A stretch of DNA of 64,000 nucleotides, from positions 1-64,000 of the forward strand of contig QYAI01000183.1 in the NCBI GenBank assembly GCA_003988855.1, written 5' to 3'. A program made the position numbers and the translations under genes. The DNA comes from Arachnopeziza araneosa. Lineage: Eukaryota > Ascomycota > Leotiomycetes > Helotiales > Arachnopezizaceae. Positions 51,290 through 61,668 of the stretch are shown here, one piece after another. Numbering within the stretch: position 1 is the stretch's first letter; the number at the start of each line of letters is the position of its first letter. The notes under the pieces are model-generated. The model made no database searches. It saw only the letters and a list, made by a program, of their open reading frames with translations, and had not been told where the DNA came from.

Positions 51290-53212
51290 CTACCGCACTT
51301 CCAATTCTTCTCTTGGAATTGGCAGTAACAAATAAATCAATGGAACGTGTTGGGCAGCTCCGTGGACATCCGATTCGCCAAACTGACCAGACACGGCCGG
51401 CCGCTTAATAGTTGCCTTGAATGCTCGACCTGGGTCCCAGAACATACATGCCAAAAGGTCATCATCTTCAATCTGATACAGCCTCACGATCGTCTCTCGA
51501 CTCAAAACACCAGTTGCTTTGACCTTCTGAAAGACCTCCTCGTCTTCGAACATCACGTCGAAGGTCAACTCGTATGGCCCGGCGTTCTTGCTTCTGATAA
51601 CAGACGCAACATCACCCAAGTAACAAGTTCCTTCTGCTGGAGCAGGTCTCAAGGCTGGGTTGCCACCTCGGACCTGGTGGTCATTGGTATCGACATTGGC
51701 AAGCTTTGCAGGAGCTTGCGCGGCTGATGGGTGTTTCTCGCTCTTCTCGCTCTTCTCGCTCTTCTCGCTCGTCTTCTGCTCATTTGTCCGCAGTTGCGGT
51801 GTGTCATTAGACAGGGCTTCGTTAGACCCTTCGCAGATGTGATGACTTATCGGAAAGAGTGACACCGGGTCGCTGACGGTCATCAGATGATAGATGCAGA
51901 ATTCTGACAATTGACCCATCGGAATATCGAAAGGGGAGAACGGCATGGCGAAATTGCCCGAAGTCGCCAGTTGATGTGGATATGAGCCGTGCATGCAGGC
52001 GATCCTGGCTAGATTGATGACATGTGTTGCTTGTGCTTGGGTTTCCGCGCGCGATTCACCGCAAAGTGTGACCTCTTTTGGTATGAGCGAGATGTCAGGT
52101 TCTAGTGGGCCCATCACTCCATTGATACCGTAGATATGGATTCTTAGCTCATATTCGAAGCCGGCTTTGCTCAAAACGAAAGCCTTGACTTGAGTCACGA
52201 AATTATCAATTTGAGAGATCAAAACAGGGTCCCGGATGCCACCGATGAAGACGCTATGGTAACCGCAAGGACGGGCGCCTTCAAGCTTCACAGTATATTC
52301 TCCATTCAATGCATTGTGGAAAGTTGGTCCGCGAACACGGACTGTGCGATTGTCTGGCAATTGCTCGTATGTCGCGTTGTTGAGATCCAGTGTTCCGCCT
52401 GGGCCTATGAGGAGGTCTGGGCGGCTCTTTTCGTAGAGTGTATGAGCGGCAACAGAGAGTGGAGTACAGCGAGAGTTGGGATCAAGAGGCGCAATATCGA
52501 AGCTGTCTTTCCGTATGACTGCTAACGCTTCTTTGCTTTTAGGCACCGCGCAGAGTGCTCCGCACTCCATGATCTTTCCCATGTGATAGTCGATTGCAAG
52601 GTTATCAAAGCCATTGTAAACGCAGAATGCCGTATATGGAGAAGGATCATAGGCTCGACCACCGATGATAACGTCGAAATCTGGGTGTTCCTGCATCGCT
52701 TTCAAGAATGGCTCATAACCCATCTGAGCAACAACTCGGGTTGCTTCATTGATATCTTTCGTGAGAAGAGGAGGGACGGCTCTGGTACATGGTTCAAGAG
52801 CCTTCACGGCGTGCTTTTCATGAATCAGATCTTTCTCGATTTGAGCGTAGATGGTAATGACTTTCATCTGTCGCAGCTTCTGCTTCTTGATGGCTCCTCT
52901 GATTATATTGAGAAACATGTCAACGTGAGCGTTAGATCCATCTCCTCCCGCAGAACCGATCAAGATTGGGACTTTATAGAAGCTGGCCGCCTTCAAGAGA
53001 ATGGCGAGATCACGCTCGTAGGCTTCTACAGTAACCGTGGTTGTTCCAAGAGCAAGTTTGGAAGGACCACTGTCTGTTGAACCACTGTCGGCAATAATGG
53101 CGTCTACTCCGGATTCCAAAGCCTCGAGAACCAGTTTCTCGCTGAAGCCATAACCGATCATGCCAATTGGTGTCAGGATTCGAACTTCATCAGGATTCTT
53201 TAAGGGCACCAT
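51290..53212 (-). CDS. AtuA-like (DUF1446) and DUF4387 fusion protein
   Basis: Single-exon gene of 640 aa. Residues 1 to about 450 follow the acyclic-terpene-utilisation AtuA family (formerly DUF1446): RILTPIGMIGYGFSEKLVLE, ADSGSTDSGPSKLALG, LIGSAGGDGSNAHVD, DVIIGGRAYDPSPYTAF, MGKIMECGALCAVPK and DLLIGPGGTLDL. Residues about 535-640 match DUF4387: LGDVASVIRSKNAGPYELT, FDVMFEDEEVF and LIYLLLPIPREEL. In bacteria the two are often separate neighbouring genes, so the fusion implies a joint function. The linker has a run of SEK units encoded by four 9-bp repeats (51735-51770). AtuA belongs to citronellol/geraniol catabolism in Pseudomonas, but its reaction is not settled. The gene is divergent from the cyclase gene. 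Confidence 0.8.
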   Translation of the reverse strand: MVPLKNPDEVRILTPIGMIGYGFSEKLVLEALESGVDAIIADSGSTDSGPSKLALGTTTVTVEAYERDLAILLKAASFYKVPILIGSAGGDGSNAHVDMFLNIIRGAIKKQKLRQMKVITIYAQIEKDLIHEKHAVKALEPCTRAVPPLLTKDINEATRVVAQMGYEPFLKAMQEHPDFDVIIGGRAYDPSPYTAFCVYNGFDNLAIDYHMGKIMECGALCAVPKSKEALAVIRKDSFDIAPLDPNSRCTPLSVAAHTLYEKSRPDLLIGPGGTLDLNNATYEQLPDNRTVRVRGPTFHNALNGEYTVKLEGARPCGYHSVFIGGIRDPVLISQIDNFVTQVKAFVLSKAGFEYELRIHIYGINGVMGPLEPDISLIPKEVTLCGESRAETQAQATHVINLARIACMHGSYPHQLATSGNFAMPFSPFDIPMGQLSEFCIYHLMTVSDPVSLFPISHHICEGSNEALSNDTPQLRTNEQKTSEKSEKSEKSEKHPSAAQAPAKLANVDTNDHQVRGGNPALRPAPAEGTCYLGDVASVIRSKNAGPYELTFDVMFEDEEVFQKVKATGVLSRETIVRLYQIEDDDLLACMFWDPGRAFKATIKRPAVSGQFGESDVHGAAQHVPLIYLLLPIPREELEVR

Positions 53213-53787
53213 CTTGGAAGACTGCAGTAAGTCAGCAACGACTGAGATGTTGGACTTGACTAAGTTTGCTGACCCACGTCGTTCTGTCAGTTCTTCAGTA
53301 CATTCAACACGCGAAATTGCTGAACGCCAATATACCTCGGCGATGATTTTTGTCTGTGATGAAGAGACGAACGAGGCATTTACAAGCAGAAATCATGGAG
53401 ATAGTAGTGCGATAGTATTCGTCATCACGCTGCTATGTCAGTTCTAGAGACTCCGGCTAATCCTGCATCGCACTTTGGTTGACGGCGGCATCGGGAAATT
53501 TCGCTGAACGGAGCGAGATCGGGGAATTGTCCGATAATCTTACACCAATGACCTGGAATCCAAAATCTCTGTGTTCAACGCATGCGACGGGTAACGAGGA
53601 CTGACTAGAAATACACGTCATAATGAGAAGGATGGATCCCTAGACTCGTATTGGCATGCGCGCCATTTTAGTCATGCATTAACTTCTCGCTCTCGTGCCA
53701 CAATTTGCGATGTGATACCAATTTCAAGTGTTACGATATATCATTCCGCCGCGTCTGCGAAATCTGCTCGTTATTGACATCGCAGAT
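53213..53787. promoter_or_regulatory. Bidirectional promoter of the AtuA-like and cyclase genes
   Basis: 575 bp between divergent starts. It contains CGG-GGAATTGT-CCG at 53520-53533, an inverted pair of CGG triplets 8 bp apart, the kind of site bound by Zn2Cys6 dimers, plus further CGG triplets at about 53453-53513. Two Zn2Cys6 genes flank the cluster. Binding is inferred. Confidence 0.4.
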
Positions 53788-54919
53788 ATGGAAAGCCTAG
53801 GCAAGAATACTACGGAGCAAGAATTGACTATGAAGTCGCGACCGGCTTTTGAAAATCTTCCTCTTCGCGCGGGCGATCCTCCCCTCTCAGCCTGGGGGCT
53901 GTATGGGCCTAGGGACGAGTTAGGAGCATTGAACCTGCTCACACCAGAGATTGTACTGGCAGCCAAGTCCGAGATCATTCTGGGCAGAACTTTCAGTCTT
54001 AAGTATGACCCCAGTGCTGATAATGACTGTGGAATGCGAGTATTGACAGTTGTGTAGTTTACCATTGAATGTCCCAATTGTACCCATGAACCCACAGCGG
54101 AGGCAATGGATCCACCATTTCAATGTGAAGCCTTTCTCCAATGATGATACAATTGAAATAAATACCCAGAGTTCCACGCATTGGGACGGTCTGCGCCATC
54201 TTCCTTACCAGGCAAGAAATGAAGGGGATGTTAAGAAGTACTACAATGGGATTACACAGGAAAGTATCTCAGGAGATCATCCAGACCTCAGACTAGGAGT
54301 ACATAGTAGGTCTCCACCATCTTCGAGGCGAGTTGGATGTATTGTTTGCTAAACCTGTCTAGATATTTCCAGGAAAGCCATTGCAGGAAGGGGTGTACTC
54401 CTCGACTATCGAGGCTGGGCCGATCAGAACTCAATCAAGTACGATGCTTTCAGTACTCATCGCATCCCATTGGCAGATCTTCTTGCTTGTGCTAAGGCGC
54501 AGGGAACTTCCTTCCGGCCCAGTGACATTCTAGTCATCCGATCTGGTTGGACTCAAGACTATCAATCCCGCTCGGCTGAAGAGCAGGTGGCGCTGGGCAC
54601 ACGCTCCAATCGAGACTTTGTCGGAGTTGACAATTCGGTGGAAATGGCCAAGTGGCACTGGGACATGCAATTTGCCGCTGTCGCTGGCGATACCAATGCA
54701 TACGAGGCTTGGCCGCCGGACAAAGCCAGTTCATTACAATTGGCGCTGCATGAGGTCTTCTTGGCTGGGTGGGGAATGCCCATCGGTGAAGCGTGGAATC
54801 TGGAGGAGTTGGCCAAAGTATGCAGAGAACAGGGACGCTGGACCTTCTTCTTGACCAGCCAGCCACTTGACATACCAGGAGGGGTGGCAAGCCCAGCTAA
54901 TGTAATGGCAATCTTGTAG
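53788..54919 (+). CDS. Cyclase-family (kynurenine formamidase-like) metal hydrolase
   Basis: Exons 53788..54002, 54058..54305 and 54363..54919 give 339 aa. The start at 53788 was chosen over a second Met at 53830; both precede the conserved ENLPLRAGDPPLSAWGLYG. Cyclase-family (PF04199) features are visible: DELGALNLLTPE, NLPLNVPIVPMNP across intron 1, STHWDGLRH (metal-ligand HxxxxxH variant of fungal members), GRGVLLDYRGWA, FRPSDILVIRSGW and PLDIPGGVASPANVMAIL. Members hydrolyse formamides, cyclic esters or amides. In fungi this subfamily is usually uncharacterised and found in catabolic clusters. It probably works with the divergent AtuA-like protein and the transporter downstream. Confidence 0.82.
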
Positions 54920-55976
54920 GCTTACCCGTGGCCACTTCCTAGAACATTCTGCCTATGGCTAGCCGTAGCATAGTGAGATGATTTTCTTTACGCAGATGCA
55001 AGGAGTCGGCTAATAAGCAAATATGAGGAGATCCTGTTGGGCCAAGTCCCATGGCGTTTGAGCATCGGTATTAGTCTTCGGATAGTTTGTAAAGCGGGTT
55101 TTAATATCTCCTGCCATCCCGCACTTGAAGTGACACAGGGAAAATTACGAGCCGTCAGGAACATCCTGTCTACATTACGGGGAGGTGATGATGGTTCGCT
55201 GACATGGAACCGCTTGAGCTCTTTCAGCAGCAGAGAGTCGCGGTACACCCTGTTCCCCGATTTAGGCGAGTCGACCGAAATCGGTGAGAAGGCCGAGAAG
55301 GCCGAGCTCTTCTGCCGTCCCTCTACTGCATTGCATAGTGTAGCACGTAGGCTCTCCTATTACTGGGAACTGGATCGATTCCCTAGATTCCTGTATTTGG
55401 GGATGCGGAGTCGGCGAAGTGTTCCGAGCGAATACCCTCCTTAAACTGCTTTTACACAACCCAAATGTTTTAAGGATACCTTGGCCTTGCTTGAATACTA
55501 GGATAGTTTTGGTAAATCATACCTCGGAATACCAGAAATTTTATAAGAAATGATTATTATTATTGGTGTAATTTCAACTCGTATGCATGCGAATAAACTC
55601 AGCATGTGAAGTCCGAGCCATCTTTTACTAGACGGCTGGACTTCCACGATTTGCTAGCCCGGCAGGATTCCCGGATGGGCTTGTTGACTTTTGTAAAGCG
55701 CGGCTGTCCAGTTGAAAGTAGGGGCTTTCCCCAAAATGTTCGAGACAACACAGCACGTACGATGGCCTCTCGCTGGGAACTTCACAAGCCACCCCTCGGT
55801 TCCCCGCATTTCGATATCTCAATCTCGTGCGGTCCGTCGAGCACCTCATCTATAAAGTCCTTGGAAGATGAATGACAGTTCTCCTACTTATTCACATATC
55901 TTATCATTTCACTTCGACAGCACCCTCACCGGCGATCACCACTCATCCGCTGCCCAAGACCTGACAACGCCACGCC
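54920..55976. other. Intergenic region, no gene accepted
   Basis: About 1 kb between the cyclase and transporter genes. A plus-strand ORF of 135 codons (55037-55444) includes a short repeated GAAGGCCGA tract but no recognised domain, and is considered chance. CGG and CCG triplets at about 55939 and 55956 precede the transporter start. Confidence 0.45.
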
Positions 55977-57875
55977 ATGGCAGCTCCCGAAAATGGTACC
56001 CAGCTGCAGCTTGATATCAAAGAGTCAGCTACGACGGAACATAATGAAGATCTCAAGAAAGAGAGCGTAGCATTTGACGAACACGATGCCAAAGAGCCTG
56101 CTACACCGGAAGAAGCTGCAGCTGAACGGGCTTTCATACGAAAGATTGATTTTATCATCCTCCCACTACTTATCATTATGTACTTCCTGGCTTCGCTAGT
56201 ACGTATCACGAAGCCTCGCTGTCATACAGAATCTAGACCTCCGGAATCATGATGGCTAACTGATAATAGGATCGCGGAGATATTGCCAATGCCGCCGTCG
56301 CTGGCATGAACAAAGAGCTGCATCTGACGGCTAAGATGTACAGCAACTGTGTCTCCTTCTATTATGTCGGCTATGTTGTCTTCCAGCTGCCCGCTACGAT
56401 CTTTCTCAGAAAGATTACCCCTCCTGTCCAACTTGGAATCGCGTTGATGGGCTGGGGCACCAGCACAACCCTGTGAGCCCTAATCTCGTTCTTGCCGCAA
56501 TCACACCCCATAGTCATGAAACCAATCACTGACCAGCAAACAGCCTTTCAGTAGCGCCAAATTACGGCACAGTTGCAGGCCTGCGGGTGTGTATCGGAGT
56601 CTTTGAGGCCTTTTTACAGGCCGGCCCGCTATACCTGACCTTCTACTACACGCGCAAACAGCTGGCTACCCGTGGAGCCATCTTTTTCTCAATGATGGCT
56701 GTTGCTGGCAGCATGAATGGTGTCATTGCGTATGGCATCGAGCGTAATTTAAATCATGCCCATGGGTGGCTAGCTTGGAGATGGCTCTTCTTGATTGAAG
56801 GTAAGCTGCATCAAATACACCACGCTGAACACCATTCCATCCCATGCTTGAGCTGCTCATTGCACTTTATGACCTGATGACGTATTATCCCAGAACCATA
56901 GCTAACCTACACTAGGGATACTGTCCGTTTTCTTTGGCTTTGTGGTTCTTGGCCTACTTCCTCCAGTGCCCGAGCGGATAAAGTACTTCTTCAATGCTGA
57001 GGAGAAGGAAATTGCGATCCGTCGATCCAAGCAGGCCTTTAATGTGCCAAATGCGAAGGTTCGGACAGCGCAGCTATTAGCAGTGTTGCAAGATCCAAAA
57101 TGCTACTTCTTTGGTACGCGCTCAACGTCAACCCTTGTCCCTCACCAAAGCACCTACTCAAGTTACAGTCCACTAATATTCTTATCCAGCATTGGCATAC
57201 TCCTGCATGAACATTAATCTCTCGTGCTTCAGCGGTTTTCTGCCTGTGATCCTCAGGAGTTTTGGCTACGGAAGTCTGCAAACCCAGCTACTCACAATTC
57301 CCGTCTACGTCTGCACCGGCCTCTCGATCGTCTTTTGGGGAGTGCTATCCGACCGCCTCCAGAAGCGTAGCATCCCGCTCATGACCTGCTTTTCCATTGC
57401 CGCAGTAGGCTGGATCATCCTCCTTGCTAGCAAATCACAGCATCTGTCGTTCGCTGGCACGTTCCTGATCGGCATGGGCACGTTCCCGACCGTCGTCTTG
57501 ATCCAGACGTGGATGAACTGCACGATTATTGGATTCACAAAACGGTATGACAGACCATGAGAGCGTGTGATGTGGTACAGCAGCTGACTATCGCGTAGTG
57601 CGGGTGCCCTTGCTTTCATCATGACTTTCGGGCAATGCTGCGCCATCGGCGGGACTCAAGCATATAGTGACGCCCCTCTGTACCGGCGAGGCAATAGCGT
57701 CGCGCTCGGAGCATCACTTCTTGGCCTTATTAGCGCCTTTTGTTGCAGATTGTATTTGCAACAACAGAATAAGCGTAAGATGGCCGAGCAGTTCTCGGAT
57801 CAATCAGCGGAATTACGCGTATTGAGCATCGAGGACATTTCTGACAACCATCCCGACTTCTTTTATCAATTGTGA
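55977..57875 (+). CDS. MFS anion:cation symporter, DAL5/allantoate permease family
   Basis: Six exons are predicted: 55977..56198, 56270..56472, 56544..56800, 56916..57113, 57190..57544 and 57599..57875, giving 503 aa, all in frame. Features: a cytosolic acidic N-terminus ending PEEAAAERAFIRKIDFIILP, the family motif LASLDRGDIANAAVAGM formed across intron 1, SFYYVGYVVFQLPATI, LRVCIGVFEAFLQAGPLYL, WLAWRWLFLIEG across intron 3, and C-terminal RGNSVALGASLLGLISA. DAL5-family carriers import organic acids and amides such as allantoate, nicotinate and related anions by proton symport at the plasma membrane. Its place between the cyclase and hydrolase suggests it imports the cluster substrate, perhaps a carboxylate. 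Confidence 0.87.
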
Positions 57876-58489
57876 AATCTGGGAAGAGACCACGAAAGGG
57901 AGGGGGCTTGGGAAAAGGTACTCCATATACTAGTACTATATAAATTGCTCCTTCAGGACAGTGTAGAAATATAAAACCTTAGCTATGGATTTTCCCTGGG
58001 AAAGGCCCAGGCTGCGTCATTTTGCGAGAAGAATTTGCATTTGAGAGATTCAAAGATATATGGGGGATCATTTTTGAGCTCCCTGGGAGCCGACTCTGTC
58101 TTTTAAATACACTCGCACAGAGTTGACGACTTTAGCCTGGTAGAACCGAATGGCAAGCGGATCATAAGAATATAATGCATTTACTACGACACGGGTGTAC
58201 GGCTCTTTGTCGTGTAATATTCGAGGATGATCATCTTGAATATCCCCTCGAAATTTTGCATGTTGCTTCTTTGCCTCTGCATGCGGTTTTTGGTGTTACT
58301 CTCTCCGAAGACTTGTTTTGAGGACTGCAGAAGATAGTAAAATGGTCAAATAGATTGAATAATTAATAGAGACGAGGGCGGCCTGAAATTGTGGACATCT
58401 TTGCACTCGCTGGACAAAGGGTCTACAGCAGACTTCTAGTATTTCTGATATTTCTACATCATAAGCTCTCAATTCTGCCCACCCATGTC
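57876..58489. other. Convergent intergenic region, no gene seen
   Basis: Spacer between the 3' ends of the transporter and hydrolase genes, AT-rich and without notable ORFs. Confidence 0.5.
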
Positions 58490-59826
58490 TTAGACTAGTC
58501 GCTTCTCTTCCATAAACCCCTCCAGAATCTTATTGACTTCATCCGCCTTCTCCAACTGCAGCCAATGCCCACCATTCACCGTCTCAACTTTGAGATCGGG
58601 GACGAGTGGTTGCATCTGCTCCGGGAAATTGAGCGTGACAGTGATGAAGTAACCGGTAGAGGCGATCAGCAAAGTTGGGTGCGCCAAGGTGTGGGCGGGC
58701 GTAGGAATTTCTGTGCTGCATGTTAGAAGGATGCGAGAATTGTGGGTGATGGAGAACAAGTTTCAGGCGAAGAGGTTGGATGGGAGATGCGGGGTACAGA
58801 GGGAAGTGGTACATACTCTTTTCATCTTCGTCGTTGATGTTACGCAGACTAGCCTTATACCAGTTGCTCGCAGGGCCATAGCCACCTCTCTCCAAGGAGA
58901 AGGCGTGTTGATAATGTTTACGGTCCTGTTCCATGTAAGCAAATTTGCAAAGCCCATGCGTCACGGCGAGAAATGTTACTTCTGGTGTCAGATAGGCTGG
59001 CAAATCAGCAGTCTTGCCCTCGGTCAACCAAGTGCGGAAACCGCCTGGGGCGCCCTTGTATCTCTTGTTGATCTCGTCGTCGGTGGTGAAGAAAAGTGAT
59101 TCCACGGATTCGGACTGCAGCGTGGTCAATATCTGGCGAGTCAGAATTTGCAGATTTGAAAGGGACTAACATGTTCATCCAGGATCTTCGGAGCATCTTC
59201 TTCGTCAAAGAATAGGAAATACCCGAAGATCGAATAACCAAGTTTGGCTTGCACCTGGCGATTGACATGTTGCATGGCCGCGGTGGTGAGGCTACGGCCA
59301 GGGGCAATGTATCCGTGGTCGATGAAGGCATAGGCCGAAAAGCGCTCTGGATGGTAGTTCGCCAGGCGTGACAAAAGGAAAGATCCCCTGGTGGAAGAAG
59401 CATTAGCATAATTGCAGGCTAACTCGGCACACCTTCTGAGTCTCCCTTCGTTTAGAAACTACACGAATGTGACAACTGGCAGAGAGACAGAATAAATCGC
59501 AAAATATACCAATCATGCGCCACGCCGACCACCACTCCAACGCCCTCTAAGACCATGATCTCAAAAATGTCTCTCGCCATACCCTCGCCCCTATACATCT
59601 CCAACTCACTCGGCTTCGACGTCTCCCCAAACCCAAGCAAGTCCGGAGCTAGGACTCCATAACCCTTTGCTCCGAAGAAGGCGATCTGATGACGCCAGTC
59701 GTGAGAAGTGGAGGGGAAGCCGTGTAGGAAGAGAATGTATTGATTGTTGGGGGACTGGGGTGGGATATGGATGTAAGAGTAGGTGAGTGCGCGTGTGGTG
59801 GTGTGGGTTGAGCGAGGGTAGGCCAT
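58490..59826 (-). CDS. Epoxide-hydrolase-like alpha/beta hydrolase
   Basis: Five exons are predicted: 59826..59510, 59387..59171, 59114..58980, 58925..58817 and 58710..58490, giving 332 aa, all in frame. Features: the HGFPSTSHDW oxyanion loop (HGxP), APDLLGFGETSKP, and the nucleophile elbow AHDWGS, formed across intron 1, where Asp rather than Ser is the nucleophile as in epoxide hydrolases and haloalkane dehalogenases. A cap region with EDRKHYQHAF follows, and the catalytic His lies in NGGHWLQLEKADEVN. No signal peptide; cytosolic. In the cluster it could open an epoxide formed during degradation of a terpenoid or aromatic substrate. Fluoroacetate-dehalogenase-like activity is the alternative. 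Confidence 0.85.
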
Positions 59827-60382
59827 GGTTGATTATACCTGTTGGGTGGAATGTGAATTATGATACGATGAATCTCTGACGAAGCTGAGGGGAAGCTGAC
59901 TTATATACATTTAGTCCAGTAGATAAAGCGTCATTCTACATAAGTACGGGTATGCCAGGCGTTAGAGTCGCTAAAATTATTGAGGGCTCACTTGGCCTAC
60001 AGTCATTGGCTGCAGCGTAACATTGCAGAACACCAACATCATGACGAGCATGGGCTTCTATGCGCTTTTCAGCGATTGAGGTACAGATATTCTTAGCCCA
60101 ACAAGGCTGCAGTGCGATATTGAAGTAAAAAAGCCTTGATACGCTCTGAAGACTCCGATTGGCTGTAATGTCTTCCGACGTCTCGCTGTACCGTAATGCG
60201 AATACTTGTATTGGAAGTACATAGATGTTTTTGCGTTACCCACATCAAATTGTGCACAGCGTTGCAACTCTTGATTGTTTACTGGGTATTTTCGGTTTGT
60301 TTTTATCGCATTGCAAGAGGCCATTCATTTACAAGTCGGCCAAAACTAACATCTTATTCATTAAATAAAAATAATCTATTTA
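59827..60382. other. Intergenic region, no gene seen
   Basis: Contains the promoter of the hydrolase and the 3' flank of the second regulator. No gene is recognised; the minus-strand ORF at 60058-60324 has no features. Confidence 0.5.
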
Positions 60383-61215
60383 TCAATTGTTGCTGTTCGA
60401 CTGAACTGCCACAGGGCATTTGAATTGAGCAGTGAGCTGAAACATAGCACTAGCAAGTAGATCATATCTAGTAGATAAACTGCCAACTTGGCAGTTCGAT
60501 CCAGCCTGAGTAGAAACCGCGAGTGTCCTATTGTGCCTCGTGTGGATGTTCTCAAGTATGGCACATCCGGCCTTGATATGCATCTCTATCCGGCTATCGA
60601 GTCCTAAGAGGAACTCGATATAGCTAAAGACAACGCTCGTTAAGACGGCAAGCTCTAGGCTCTGGGAAGATCCATCAAGCTGACGGTGGAGATCCTGGAT
60701 GGCCATGTTATAATGTCGAATTGAGAACGCCATCGCCGAGGGTGTTTGCCATATGTCAGGATAGTAACGGCTACTGGCCAAGGCCCCGATTGCTAGGGCC
60801 GCATGATGCAATGCTGGTTCGGTGAGAGCGCCCTGGAGGAGGATGTTTTTCCATGCGGGGAGCTCGAAAAATAAGGAGAATTCCCCAGCACAAACGACTT
60901 GGAAGTACTCCATGTGTTCATGTTCGCCATCCAGTAGAGGCCTGGCGGAAGGGTATCGCAGACTACGGATGGGCGGAGCCACCGCGTACTGCGGTGCTGC
61001 AGAGGGAGACGACGAGACGAAGTCACATTTCCAGCCCGCTCTAATACAGCCCGAGCAAGCTGGCCTGGCCTCATCGCACTTCTTATGCCTGGTTCTGTTG
61101 CGAGATTAACAAGCTGATTCAACTGATGACGGGCGGAGCCCACTGACTTGCATGTCAAACACCCCGTGCTGACCTTCCGAACCCCCCGAGCGCCATAGCG
61201 TGATTTTCTTATCAT
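60383..61215 (-). CDS. Zn2Cys6 transcription factor, short form
   Basis: Exons 61215..61148 and 61094..60383 give 259 aa; the intron splits an AAA codon and restores the cluster. The motif reads GCLTCKTRHKKCDEARPACS, continuing GCIRAGWKC, a perfect C-x2-C-x6-C-x5-C-x2-C-x6-C. The following part, FFELPAWKNILLQGALTEPA, LHHAALAIGALASS and SSQSLELAVLTSVVFSYIEF, is the start of the fungal TF domain seen in regulators of 450-600 aa. Here the protein ends soon after (VQSNSNN), so it is probably a C-terminally truncated member that could still bind DNA. It bounds the metabolic cluster on the right. Confidence 0.72.
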
Positions 61216-61668
61216 TCCCAGAACATTACTATGGTGACTCAAATCATGACGGAGGATGACTCTACGTGTCTGTTGAAGCAGAGGAGCGAGATGCGGGAAG
61301 ATGTTGCGAGCGAGAGAGAAATAATCAAGGCGTAAGCCTGTGGAAGAGACTGAGACTCAGGGCTCTTTGGCCGTCATGATTGGCTAGAGCGTAAGTTGAT
61401 GCGCGCTAATATCGGGCGGGAGGATCCCGAGGTCCGAGGTTGGGATGAAGTCAGGTGACCACTGTCACATGATCAGAGATTGAAATAATTTAGACTACAA
61501 AGATGAGAATTGATCCTGTAGTAGACCCAATAATTCCCTGAAGCAGACACTTTACTACGTTGGCTGCCCAGGAGTCAAGAGTACTTCTGGCATTTATTTC
61601 CAATTCAATATAGCTAACTCATGAATACCTATCGTTATCTCTGTAGGTAATCTCTTCTATCTCAAATA
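61216..61668. other. Intergenic region, regulator promoter
   Basis: Promoter region of the second Zn2Cys6 gene and the 3' flank of the ankyrin gene. No gene is recognised. Confidence 0.5.

Noticed and set aside
55037..55444. 135-codon ORF between the cyclase and transporter genes
   Set aside because: No domain, no splice support, and open frames also occur on the other strand.
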